Shown: piece by piece, positions 7,501 through 13,755 of the stretch
Numbering within the stretch: position 1 is the first letter of the stretch
How the letters are laid out: each line of letters begins with the position of its first letter
Assembly (NCBI GenBank): GCA_002695115.1
Contig: NZOA01000036.1
Span: 3,473-22,161 of the forward strand
DNA length: 18,689 nt
From: Planctomycetota bacterium
Lineage (GTDB): Bacteria > Planctomycetota > UBA8108
Direction: 5' to 3'
Made by a program: the position numbers and the translations under genes
The notes under the pieces: model-generated
The model's database searches: none
What the model saw: the letters and a program-made list of their open reading frames with translations, nothing else
What the model was told of the DNA's origin: nothing

Positions 7501-8716
7501 AGGAGATCCTGCCCTGGTCGGTGCTGACGTAGAGGGCGCCATCGGATACCGCGAGACCGTAAGCTCCCCCGTCGACCGATCCCGTCCAGATCCGCTCCCC
7601 ATCACCGGCACGGAAGGCAGCCACCTCGTCCACGCCCCCGGCAAAAATCGTATCGCCGGCAAGGATCATGGTGAGCGAATACTTGCCGGCCGTCCTCCAC
7701 TTGCCCTTCTTATTCTTTCGGTCCATGGCCGCGAGCGCGGTATCGCTGAGCATATAGGCCGTATCGCCGACGATAATCATCTCGTTGCCGTTCTTGAAGG
7801 TGGCGACCTTCCCTCTGCTCTTCTCATCACTGCCGGTGATCCAGCCGGTCTTATTGCCCGGCCCGTGCAGAACCCTGGAGTCATCGGTGAGCAATACGAA
7901 GCAGCCTCCTCCTCCCTCGAGCGAGCCGAGGCGAGCTCCATCGCCTCGCCCGAACAGCAGGGGCGCCACCCGCCCCTGCGGAGCGATCAGCCGGCTGGGC
8001 GAAGCGAGCAGGGCTCCCTCCAGGGTCAGGCCTGCGTATTTCTTCAGGAAGCCTCCCTTTGAAGACGGCTTGCCGGTGCTCGCGTTGACAGCGCAGATAT
8101 AGGAATCCTTCCACGGCAGCAGGGAGTTTCCGAAATAGGCGATCCCCCTGTCCACCAGAACACCGGTTCGGCAGGGCCAGAAAGGAATGAAATTCCCGTT
8201 GTTGAGGATCAGGCGGCCGGAGGTTTCCGGTCTCCGCTTCCAGACCAGCGAGCCATCACGCTCCCGGATGCAGTAGGCGTAGCCATCATCGGAGCCAAAG
8301 TAGAGCTTCTTCGAATACCAGCTCGGCGCGATCCGAACCGGGGCATCGGTAAAAAAGACCCACCGTTCCCGCCCCGTCTTCGCATCGAGACGATGCACTC
8401 CATGGTCGGCCGAGGAACCGTAATAGACGGACCCATCGACGACGATGACGTGGAAGGCCGGGTCGTAATTACGCATCGACCTCAGACCGCGAATTCCAGC
8501 GTAGGCATCCCACTTGGCGGGTCCCGCCCAGGCCGGGCGCGGCGCCAGCGCGGCCTTGTGAACCCAGCTCAGCTCGAGCTTCTGCGCATCGATCTTTTCC
8601 GCCGTCGCCCCGCTGCGGCGGACGTCGTGACGGTAGGTAGGCCAATCCTCGCCGCGAAGCGACCCCAACGTACCCAGGAGCAGAAAAAAGAAAACCGGGA
8701 TCGCCTTTGATTTCAT
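4589..8716 (-). CDS. Secreted PQQ-type beta-propeller / LamG / SAM-methyltransferase fusion protein
   Basis: This is a 1375-residue exported multidomain protein. Residues 1-22 are a signal peptide (IPVFFFLLLGTLGSLRG), followed by the EDWPTYRHDVRRSG start typical of PQQ-like propellers. Domains in order are: propeller blades about 25-430 (DAKTGRERWVFFTD and similar); LamG/concanavalin-like about 435-650 (WYHVAGTYDG, LYVDGKV, LNEVRVYNRVLS); a fibronectin-III-like segment about 665-765; a class I methyltransferase about 770-930, with motif I L-G-S-G-D-G near 799 and acidic motif II VVGVDTSEKA; and a second propeller region about 950-1375 ending with CSCGSW. Gly-rich linkers separate domains. The combination is familiar from planctomycetes, but a SAM-dependent domain on an exported protein is puzzling and no substrate can be given. 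The start at 8716 has AAGGGG 7 bases upstream. The gene stands alone between convergent and divergent neighbours. Confidence 0.9.
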   Translation of the reverse strand: MKSKAIPVFFFLLLGTLGSLRGEDWPTYRHDVRRSGATAEKIDAQKLELSWVHKAALAPRPAWAGPAKWDAYAGIRGLRSMRNYDPAFHVIVVDGSVYYGSSADHGVHRLDAKTGRERWVFFTDAPVRIAPSWYSKKLYFGSDDGYAYCIRERDGSLVWKRRPETSGRLILNNGNFIPFWPCRTGVLVDRGIAYFGNSLLPWKDSYICAVNASTGKPSSKGGFLKKYAGLTLEGALLASPSRLIAPQGRVAPLLFGRGDGARLGSLEGGGGCFVLLTDDSRVLHGPGNKTGWITGSDEKSRGKVATFKNGNEMIIVGDTAYMLSDTALAAMDRKNKKGKWRTAGKYSLTMILAGDTIFAGGVDEVAAFRAGDGERIWTGSVDGGAYGLAVSDGALYVSTDQGRISCFRPGKGKVKLVREEKEALEVLDVPGFKSPGLVGRWLLQSGAVKGRKVFDLAGEHHAEIHGNPRLVKLGEHQGMNFEGQVSSLRIADDHKDAGLPVRELSAEAWVRVDQGAPWGAIIGAFQDNGSYEKGWILGYVGSRFSLAIQGTGGAGAMTYMTANADFRAGQWYHVAGTYDGAEMKLYVDGKVAASGKTQSGPIEYPPTAFYEMAAYHDDDEYFRLKGALNEVRVYNRVLSAAECAEHSRSKKLEGGGGGAPAAGAESLALEAGPFLRFSALDKAVVRWETAVSSRTALVFGPRDGEMKKIELKGRRKEHELELTGLARNRLYTYSILGGAGDKELSTREYECDNFFNLTLPPARPEANPYSREKGGNLAGDVAARILVETGVDRGICLVLGSGDGRLAWELAARSRLQVVGVDTSEKAVAEARAMAYKAGVYGVRLKYYKVDSLSKLPFTGHFANLVVSAGMIEKGRCEGSAAELFRILRPSGGVAYLGQPAETRPALTKTELASWLKRGKVKFEAIDRDGAWALVRRGPLEGAGSWTHQYGLADNSAFGGEKLSGAGGISDLDVQWIGRPGPRAQPDRNGRKPSPLSTNGRLFVQGLHRIIGLDSYNGSILWSWEIPSMMRFNMPRDCSNWCADDDSVFVAMGGRCWRIDAKTGALSRSYEVRPGDVKDWEYDWSYLAREGDKVIGSGVKKGSAYTSFWGGSGAGWYDAKSGPVTHKVCSENLFALYEKSGQLKWEYSKGVIVNPTITVSGGRVYFVENRNSGVKEASDRRVGSRSLWADQYLVALDSDSGKKIWEKPIDTADGDVVFYLASGGGKVVLVASGGRKYHTDVFDSVTGKALWKDSFSWGQDHHGGHMARPAIVGGEVYVRPRAYDLATGKVLKKSLPGGGCGTYAATSGAFIFRSGNVTMWNRSNGKVTSWSRLRPDCWLSTIPAGGMLLSPEGGGGCSCGSWLETSIGFIPVARK

Positions 8717-8743
8717 GCCGGAGCCCCTTGCGTTGCGGAAAAT

Positions 8744-8772
8744 CGAATATTTTTCGCGAAGTGCGACTGCAA
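8744..8772 (-). promoter_or_regulatory. Putative promoter of the propeller/methyltransferase gene
   Basis: On the minus strand, TTGCAG (8767-8772) and TATTCG (8744-8749) are 17 bp apart. Initiation would give a leader of about 20 bases carrying the AAGGGG site. The match to consensus is modest. Confidence 0.3.
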
Positions 8773-8821
8773 ACAGTGTCCGTCGACAACAGACGTTTTG
8801 CAACAGCCAAGCCCCCGCCTC

Positions 8822-8850
8822 TTGCCCTCGCGACCCGCCCGGCTTAAAAA
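8822..8850 (+). promoter_or_regulatory. Putative promoter of the enolase-superfamily gene
   Basis: TTGCCC (8822-8827) and TAAAAA (8845-8850) have exact 17-bp spacing, about 30 bases upstream of the ATG at 8882. The rest of the divergent gap 8717-8881 shows nothing further. Confidence 0.4.
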
Positions 8851-8881
8851 GGAACGCTCAGCCACCCCCGGAAATCAAGAG

Positions 8882-10051
8882 ATGAAAATAACCGGTATCG
8901 ATTGCCACGTCCTGCTGGTGCCCGAGGTTCGAAAAGACGCCACCTCGTCCGCCCAGGATGACATCGTCGTCTTTGTCCATACAGACGAGGGCATCACCGG
9001 CGTCGGCGAGACCGACGTCAATCCCTGGATCGCACGCGCCTGCATCGAGGCCCCCAGCACCCACACCATGGGCATGGGTCTGAAGGAGATGCTGCTTGGC
9101 GAGAACCCGCTCGAACAGGAGCGGCTCTGGGAGAAGCTCTATACCGGCAGCTGCATGAACGGACGCCGCGGCGCCCTCATCTGCGCTATGGGAGCGATCG
9201 ACATGGCCCTGTGGGACATCAAGGGCAAGGCCGCCGGAAAGCCCTGCTGGGAGCTCACCGGCAAGGAAGCCCGCGACAGCATCCATCCCTACGCATCGCT
9301 TCAGCCCAACGGGGAGAGCTACGAGGAGTACAAGGAGTCGCTGGTCTCCTGGGTGCTGCATGCAAAGGAAACGGGTTTCACCGCCGCCAAGCTGGAGGTC
9401 ACCCTCGGCGGCCCGTACAACCACAGCGGCATGGACGAACCGGATGAAAAGGTCACCGAGGTCGTCGCCGCCTGTCGAGAGGCCGTTGGTGAAGACTTCG
9501 TTCTCATGGTCGATGTACAGTACGCCTGGAACGATGTCGAGCGGGCCCTCAATACCCTCAGGGACTGGGGCGACCTCGACATCTACTTCATCGAGACCCC
9601 CCTGCAGATCGATGACCTCGCGGGCTACGCCAGGCTTCATGACGAATCACCCGTCGCCATAGCGGCCGGAGAATGGCAGAACACCCGGTTTGAGTTCCTC
9701 GACCTGATGGACATCGGCAAGGTAGACATCGCCCAACCTGATGTCGGCCGCGTCGGCGGCCTGACCGAGGCGCTGCGGGTCTGCGACCTGGCGGCCGAGC
9801 GGGGCCGCAAGATCATCCCCCACTGCTGGAAGACGGGGATCAGCATCGCCGCCAGCGCCCACCTCGCCGCGGTGACCCCTCACTGCCCGTATTTCGAATT
9901 CCTGCCGGCCGAGCTCACCGACTCGCTGCTCAGGAAGGAGCTCGTAAAAGACGAGATCCAGCTCATCGACGGCAAGCTCTCGATCCCCCGCAAGCCCGGG
10001 CTCGGCATCGAGGTGGACATGGACGCGCTGCGGAGCTTCGAGCAGGACTGA
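8882..10051 (+). CDS. Enolase-superfamily enzyme (mandelate racemase / muconate lactonizing type), probable sugar-acid dehydratase
   Basis: This is a 389-residue cytosolic enzyme. The N-terminal capping domain (MKITGIDCHVLLVP through about 125) precedes a modified TIM barrel. Metal ligands are visible as D211 (VDVQ), E238 (FIETP) and E264 (AAGEW). The His-Asp dyad of the mandelate-racemase subgroup is present as H314 (IPHCWKTG) and D287 (QPDVGRVGG). The second-strand lysine motif reads K170-L-E172 rather than K-x-K, so the second lysine is Glu. The family abstracts a proton next to a carboxylate; an acid-sugar dehydratase is the likeliest role, with an unknown substrate. The start at 8882 is chosen over the longer frame from 8798 because homology begins at MKITGID. 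SD is weak (AAGAG abutting the ATG). The gene is convergent with the SDR gene, with a 4-base gap. Confidence 0.88.
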   Translation: MKITGIDCHVLLVPEVRKDATSSAQDDIVVFVHTDEGITGVGETDVNPWIARACIEAPSTHTMGMGLKEMLLGENPLEQERLWEKLYTGSCMNGRRGALICAMGAIDMALWDIKGKAAGKPCWELTGKEARDSIHPYASLQPNGESYEEYKESLVSWVLHAKETGFTAAKLEVTLGGPYNHSGMDEPDEKVTEVVAACREAVGEDFVLMVDVQYAWNDVERALNTLRDWGDLDIYFIETPLQIDDLAGYARLHDESPVAIAAGEWQNTRFEFLDLMDIGKVDIAQPDVGRVGGLTEALRVCDLAAERGRKIIPHCWKTGISIAASAHLAAVTPHCPYFEFLPAELTDSLLRKELVKDEIQLIDGKLSIPRKPGLGIEVDMDALRSFEQD

Positions 10052-10055
10052 AGCC

Positions 10056-10757
10056 TCAGAAGTTGTTCTCGACCATGGGCCGGAAGGTCAGCTCGTGCAC
10101 GACGAGGTCTTCGGGGAGAGTCAGGGCGGTAAGAACGGCATCGGCGACACTTGAAGGTTTCATGTAGTCCGGCCTCGGATTCGGCCTGAAGTCGGTATCC
10201 GTTCCGCCCGGATAGACCGCGGTTACCCGGATCCCATCATCGAGCACCTCCTTGCGGAAGACGTTCGTGAGCGCACGGAGGCCCTCCTTGGCCGCCGTAT
10301 AGGCTCCCATCGTCTCCATATCGCTATGACATACCGTTGAGAGGATATTGATCACGTGCCCCCCGCCCTTCTCCTTCATATCCCGGGCGCACTCGCGCAT
10401 GAGCAGGAAGGGAGCCCTCAGATTCACCGCCATGATGGAATCGAATTCCTCGGTGGCGACCTCGACAAGCGGCGCCTTGCGCGGATTGAAGCCCGCGTTG
10501 TTGATGAGGACATCGATGCCGCCAAGCTCCGCCCGCACCTTCGCGAGAAAATCAAGCGTCGGCGCTTCGAGACAGAGATCGAAGGCCGCCGTCACCACCG
10601 GTCTTCCAAGCTCGCCCTCGAGTTCAGAGAGCGCGGCCTTATCCCGGCCGCAGATGCCCAGCCGGGCACCTTCAGCCGCGAGACGTCCGGCCAGGGATCG
10701 TCCGATCCCGCGGCTTGCCCCGGTAACCACCACGGTCATGTCTTCGAGCGCTCCCAT
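10056..10757 (-). CDS. Short-chain dehydrogenase/reductase (FabG-like)
   Basis: This is a 233-residue cytosolic NAD(P)-dependent oxidoreductase with a complete classical SDR set: cofactor loop T12-G-A-S-R-G-I-G19, N86-N-A-G89, the active-site S140, and Y153-x-x-x-K157 (YTAAK). N112 completes the tetrad. R16 and the GRD at 37-39 favour NADP(H). The substrate is unknown; the closest general description is a 3-oxoacyl-ACP-reductase-like enzyme. Of two adjacent ATGs (10760 and 10757), the second is preferred because GGAGG lies 6 bases upstream of it and only 3 from the first. The longer frame up to 10841 has no support. It is convergent with the enolase-superfamily gene, perhaps a shared catabolic theme, but they are not in one operon. 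Confidence 0.92.
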   Translation of the reverse strand: MGALEDMTVVVTGASRGIGRSLAGRLAAEGARLGICGRDKAALSELEGELGRPVVTAAFDLCLEAPTLDFLAKVRAELGGIDVLINNAGFNPRKAPLVEVATEEFDSIMAVNLRAPFLLMRECARDMKEKGGGHVINILSTVCHSDMETMGAYTAAKEGLRALTNVFRKEVLDDGIRVTAVYPGGTDTDFRPNPRPDYMKPSSVADAVLTALTLPEDLVVHELTFRPMVENNF

Positions 10758-10811
10758 CATAGACCTCCAATGCTGTAAAATCGGCCCTGTACCCCCGCCG
10801 CCGGGAACAGC

Positions 10812-10841
10812 AAGATATCGCACAAGGCGGCTGACAGGCAA
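10812..10841 (-). promoter_or_regulatory. Putative promoter of the SDR gene
   Basis: On the minus strand, TTGCCT (10836-10841) and TATCTT (10812-10817) are 18 bp apart, giving a leader of about 45 bases that contains the GGAGG site. Confidence 0.3.
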
Positions 10842-10874
10842 TCACCCTCCGGGAGTAATGCGAGCGTCGAAAAC

Positions 10875-11342
10875 ATGAGCGGGAGAAAACGGATTGTCTT
10901 CATCTGCAGCGGGAACATCTGCCGCTCCCCGATGGCGGAGGCGATGCTCAGCGCCAGCATAGAAAAACAGGGCCTCGACCTGGAGGCCTCCTCGGCCGGC
11001 ACGCTGGGCATCGAGGATCACGCCGCCGATCCCGATGCGATCAAGGCCGTCGGAGAAGAAGGCATCGACCTGCGAAACCACCGCTCCCGCGGAGTCTCCC
11101 GGGACATCCTCGAGGATGCCTTCGCCGTCATCGTCATGGCGCCGGTGCATGAAGAGGACCTCGGGACCCGCTACCCGGACACACGGGATTCCATCGTGCG
11201 TCTCTGGGAGTATTGCCCCGCGGGCAGGGAGGCCGGCGAGATCGAGGACCCCCTCGGCAGAGGTTCCGACGAGTTCCGCAGGATCCGGGATGTGATCCGT
11301 GACGCGCTCGATCACTGGCTCCCGAACATTGGAAGCTCCTGA
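10875..11342 (+). CDS. Low-molecular-weight protein phosphatase family (LMW-PTP / YwlE / Wzb type)
   Basis: This is a 155-residue cytosolic phosphatase. The P-loop C11-S-G-N-I-C-R17-S-P-M-A-E is complete, giving the nucleophile C11 and phosphate-binding R17. The general acid is D125 in E-D-P-L-G. The structure follows the usual length for the family (about 150 residues). The position that is Thr in the protein-arginine phosphatase YwlE is Ile15 here, as in tyrosine-specific members, while the DPLGRGSDEF tail is more like the YwlE/Wzb side. The substrate (phosphotyrosine, phosphoarginine or arsenate) is open. There is no good SD; the ATG at 10875 is fixed by the first beta strand (RIVFICSGN). 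The neighbour downstream is endonuclease III after 55 bases, with its own promoter-like site. Confidence 0.92.
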   Translation: MSGRKRIVFICSGNICRSPMAEAMLSASIEKQGLDLEASSAGTLGIEDHAADPDAIKAVGEEGIDLRNHRSRGVSRDILEDAFAVIVMAPVHEEDLGTRYPDTRDSIVRLWEYCPAGREAGEIEDPLGRGSDEFRRIRDVIRDALDHWLPNIGSS

Positions 11343-11360
11343 ACAAAGAGTGTGGAACGC

Positions 11361-11389
11361 TTCAACCCTGAATGCCCAGCGGGTATCCT
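11361..11389 (+). promoter_or_regulatory. Putative promoter of nth, close to the start codon
   Basis: TTCAAC (11361-11366) and TATCCT (11384-11389) have 17-bp spacing. Initiation would fall about 2 bases before or at the ATG at 11398, so a leaderless message is possible. No SD is present. Confidence 0.3.
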
Positions 11390-11397
11390 TTTGAACC

Positions 11398-12075
11398 ATG
11401 AAGCGCCTGGAAAAAGCCGTGAAGATCCACGCCATCCTCGATGAGCTCTACAAGAACCCCCCGATCCCTCTCGTCCACAAGGATCCCTATACCCTGCTGG
11501 TGTCCGTACTCCTTTCCGCCCAGACCACCGACAAGCGCGTCAACATGGTCACGCCCGAGCTCTTTCGCCGGGCGCCGACACCGCGAAAGATGGTGAAGCT
11601 GGATGTCGATGAGATCCTCGGGATCATCCGCACCTGTGGACTCGCTCCCGGCAAGGCCCGCAATATCCACGCCCTGTCACGGATCCTGCTGGAAGAGCAC
11701 GGCGGCAAGGTTCCCGCCGACATGGAAAAACTCGAGGCCCTGCCCGGGGTCGGGCACAAGACCGCCAGCGTCGTGATGATCCAGGCCTTCGACCGGCCGG
11801 CCTTCCCGGTCGACACCCACATCCACCGCCTGGCGGCGCGCTGGGGACTCTCCAACGGGAAAAACGTCGAGAAAACAGAGCGTGATCTGAAGGCCGTATT
11901 TCCCGAGAGAAGCTGGGCAAAGCTCCACCTGCAGATCATCTACTTCGGCCGCGAGCACTGTCCCGCGCGGGGACACGACCTCGCCCAATGCCCCATCTGC
12001 TCCTGGGCGGCCACCGGGAAGAGAATCGCCGAGGAAGCGAAGAAAAACTCCCCTCGCTCCAGGACACGCGGATAG
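11398..12075 (+). CDS. nth: Endonuclease III (DNA glycosylase/AP lyase)
   Basis: This 225-residue base-excision-repair enzyme removes oxidised pyrimidines and cleaves the abasic site. The helix-hairpin-helix L115-P-G-V-G-H-K-T-A is present. K121 is the Schiff-base lysine (E. coli K120) and D139 in VDTHIHR is the catalytic aspartate (E. coli D138). The N-terminal LLSAQTTDKRVN is a family hallmark. The iron-sulfur region is unusual: C188-x9-C198-x2-C201 with no fourth cysteine, against C-x6-C-x2-C-x5-C in E. coli. The protein ends with a basic tail (RSRTRG). The cluster may be absent or differently coordinated; glycosylase activity should not depend on it directly. It is convergent with the CPBP gene. 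Confidence 0.94.
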   Translation: MKRLEKAVKIHAILDELYKNPPIPLVHKDPYTLLVSVLLSAQTTDKRVNMVTPELFRRAPTPRKMVKLDVDEILGIIRTCGLAPGKARNIHALSRILLEEHGGKVPADMEKLEALPGVGHKTASVVMIQAFDRPAFPVDTHIHRLAARWGLSNGKNVEKTERDLKAVFPERSWAKLHLQIIYFGREHCPARGHDLAQCPICSWAATGKRIAEEAKKNSPRSRTRG

Positions 12076-12078
12076 AGT

Positions 12079-12095
12079 CCGGGGCTTGCCCCTGG
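12079..12095. terminator. Hairpin between the convergent nth and CPBP genes
   Basis: CCGGGG pairs with CCCC-GG across a 4-base loop with one bulged T (12093). It lies in the 28-base gap between convergent stops, a good place for a bidirectional terminator, but no T-run follows on either side. Confidence 0.35.
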
Positions 12096-12103
12096 CAGAC
12101 GCC

Positions 12104-13612
12104 TCAGCCGCCCAGGATGAACCGGGTCATGCTCAGGGCTATGTAATTATTGAGCCCGTGGGCGACCATGGACGACAGGAGGCTGGCGCGCCATTCCCGC
12201 ACCAGGCAGAAACCGCCGGCCAGCCCCATCAGGATGGGAACAGCCGCCAGTCCCTGGGGATGGATCACGGCGAAAAGAAAACTCGAGACCAGCGCGCTGA
12301 TCAGGGCGCTGGAAAAGAGCCCGCGCTGAAGACTCGCCTCCCTGAGATAGCGGTAGAGCAGGCCCCTGAACATGATCTCCTCGACGATGGGAGCCGCGAC
12401 GCAGGCCAGCACCACCACCACCATGAAGTCTCCGCCATCGGCCAGGATCCACTCCATGATGGGATGGGATGGGTAAGATACCGGCTCAAACTCGGCGCCG
12501 GCCGCGGGCACGGCAGGACCCGAAAAAAACATGATCACGAGAAAAAACATCACTCCCAGCAGCATCATCGGCAGGGCCATCAGGTAGCCGAGCAATCCGA
12601 AGATGAGCTCCTCTACCGCGCTTTTTCCCGTCGTCAAGCCGATGTCGGCTCGAAGTCTCGCCCAGGAGACCCCCCTCAGCAGAGGCCAGGTAAGCGCGGC
12701 CAGGCTGAAGAAAAACATGAAGAGAGCCGGATAGAGCGATTCCCCCGCCAGCTCCAGCCGCCCGAGAACCAGGTTGAGGAGTATGAACAACCCCATCCAG
12801 ACAGCGAAGGTCTCCAGGTAGATGCCTCCGAAACTCGCCTGGCCGCCGATACCGATCTTCAGCCTCTTCTGAGCGACCGCCCGGAAAAAAAACGCCAATG
12901 CCAGGACCCCCAACAGCAGGGCCGTGCCGCCACAGAGAAACATCACCACGGCGGAGTTGAGCGTTTCCCTCGCGGCCTCGTGGGGACCGCCGGGAGGCGG
13001 CGCCCCGCCGGGAGCGAAGGTCGCCCGGGCCAACTCGCCATACCAGCCAAGCTCCCCGGTGAGGACGAGTCGATCCTTCTCGTCCAGCTCGAGCTTGACG
13101 GCAGGTTCCTCGTTTTCGATTGCCGCGCTCCAGAGGCTCTCCAGCAGGGTGGAAACGGCGGCCTGTTTTTCAGTCAGCTCAACGCCCGCCTCCCTGAGCC
13201 TGCCGCGCAACTCCTCGAGCTCTTCGAGGGCGCGCTTCGGGCCTTCCAGCTCTCCAAGCAGCACCAGGTAGCGCAGACGCTGCGAGGGATCGCCGGAATC
13301 CAGAAACTCGAGCCCGGTCTCGAGCTCCACTCCTTCGCGGCGGGCCAGCTCCGCCGCGGCGACCCAATAGCGTCCCTGGAAATCGAGCATGGCATCCCGC
13401 GTCAGGTTTCCTGCGCGGGCATCATCGGCCGGGAGCTCGGTGTTGTTCTGGGCGTAGACCGTAAGGATTGTACAGGCCGCGATGGCGGCCCAGGCCAGCG
13501 CCGGATAGCTCCTCGCCGGCGCTGCAGCGCCTCGATAGCCCGGAACGTCCAGTCCGGACCCGGGCTCCGGATCGTTTTCCCCGCTGTGATCGGGATCCTC
13601 TATGTCTTCCAT
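12104..13612 (-). CDS. CPBP-family intramembrane glutamic endopeptidase (CAAX protease-like) with extracytoplasmic domain
   Basis: This is a 502-residue membrane protein. An acidic N-terminus (1-33) leads into membrane helix 1 (37-53). A soluble region of about 165 residues (55-218), with a helical Glu/Arg-rich coiled-coil-like stretch at 125-150 (LEELEELRGRLREAG), precedes helix 2 (220-243). At least six more helices follow. The protease motifs are intact: E411-E412-x3-R416, F447-x3-H451 and H485-x3-N489. CPBP proteins cleave membrane-associated peptides or process prenylated or bacteriocin-type substrates; the target here is unknown. Ordinary members are 200-300 residues, so the N-terminal half is an addition. 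AGGGA 7 bases upstream of the ATG supports the start, and TATAGT (minus strand, 13637-13642) could be the -10. Divergent from the CtlX-like gene. Confidence 0.9.
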   Translation of the reverse strand: MEDIEDPDHSGENDPEPGSGLDVPGYRGAAAPARSYPALAWAAIAACTILTVYAQNNTELPADDARAGNLTRDAMLDFQGRYWVAAAELARREGVELETGLEFLDSGDPSQRLRYLVLLGELEGPKRALEELEELRGRLREAGVELTEKQAAVSTLLESLWSAAIENEEPAVKLELDEKDRLVLTGELGWYGELARATFAPGGAPPPGGPHEAARETLNSAVVMFLCGGTALLLGVLALAFFFRAVAQKRLKIGIGGQASFGGIYLETFAVWMGLFILLNLVLGRLELAGESLYPALFMFFFSLAALTWPLLRGVSWARLRADIGLTTGKSAVEELIFGLLGYLMALPMMLLGVMFFLVIMFFSGPAVPAAGAEFEPVSYPSHPIMEWILADGGDFMVVVVLACVAAPIVEEIMFRGLLYRYLREASLQRGLFSSALISALVSSFLFAVIHPQGLAAVPILMGLAGGFCLVREWRASLLSSMVAHGLNNYIALSMTRFILGG

Positions 13613-13671
13613 CTCTTATTCCCTGCGCCCGACGGAACTATAGCCGGGCCCAGCATAACACATCGGGAGGA

Positions 13672-13755
13672 ATGAACGTTTCACGCCTTTTCGAGACGCT
13701 TGCAGCGGCTCGATGCATGGGAGATGATGCCGATGGAAGGAGCGGCGGCCCATGA
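13672..13755 (+). CDS. Possible 27-codon leader ORF overlapping the CtlX-like start
   Basis: An ATG at 13672 opens a 27-codon frame whose TGA overlaps the ATG of the next gene (ATGA). GGGAGG precedes it but is only one base away, closer than a normal SD spacing. The peptide (MNVSRLFETLAAARC...) matches nothing I know. The ATGA overlap would allow translational coupling; chance is equally likely. Confidence 0.2.
   Translation: MNVSRLFETLAAARCMGDDADGRSGGP

Noticed and set aside
5339..8062. Long plus-strand ORFs (5339-6643 and 6779-8062) inside the propeller gene
   Set aside because: They are antisense shadows of GC-rich coding sequence, with compositional bias and no recognisable domains.
12086..13675. 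529-codon plus-strand ORF antisense to the CPBP gene
   Set aside because: Its Gln/His/Arg-rich translation has no domain, while the opposite strand encodes complete CPBP motifs.
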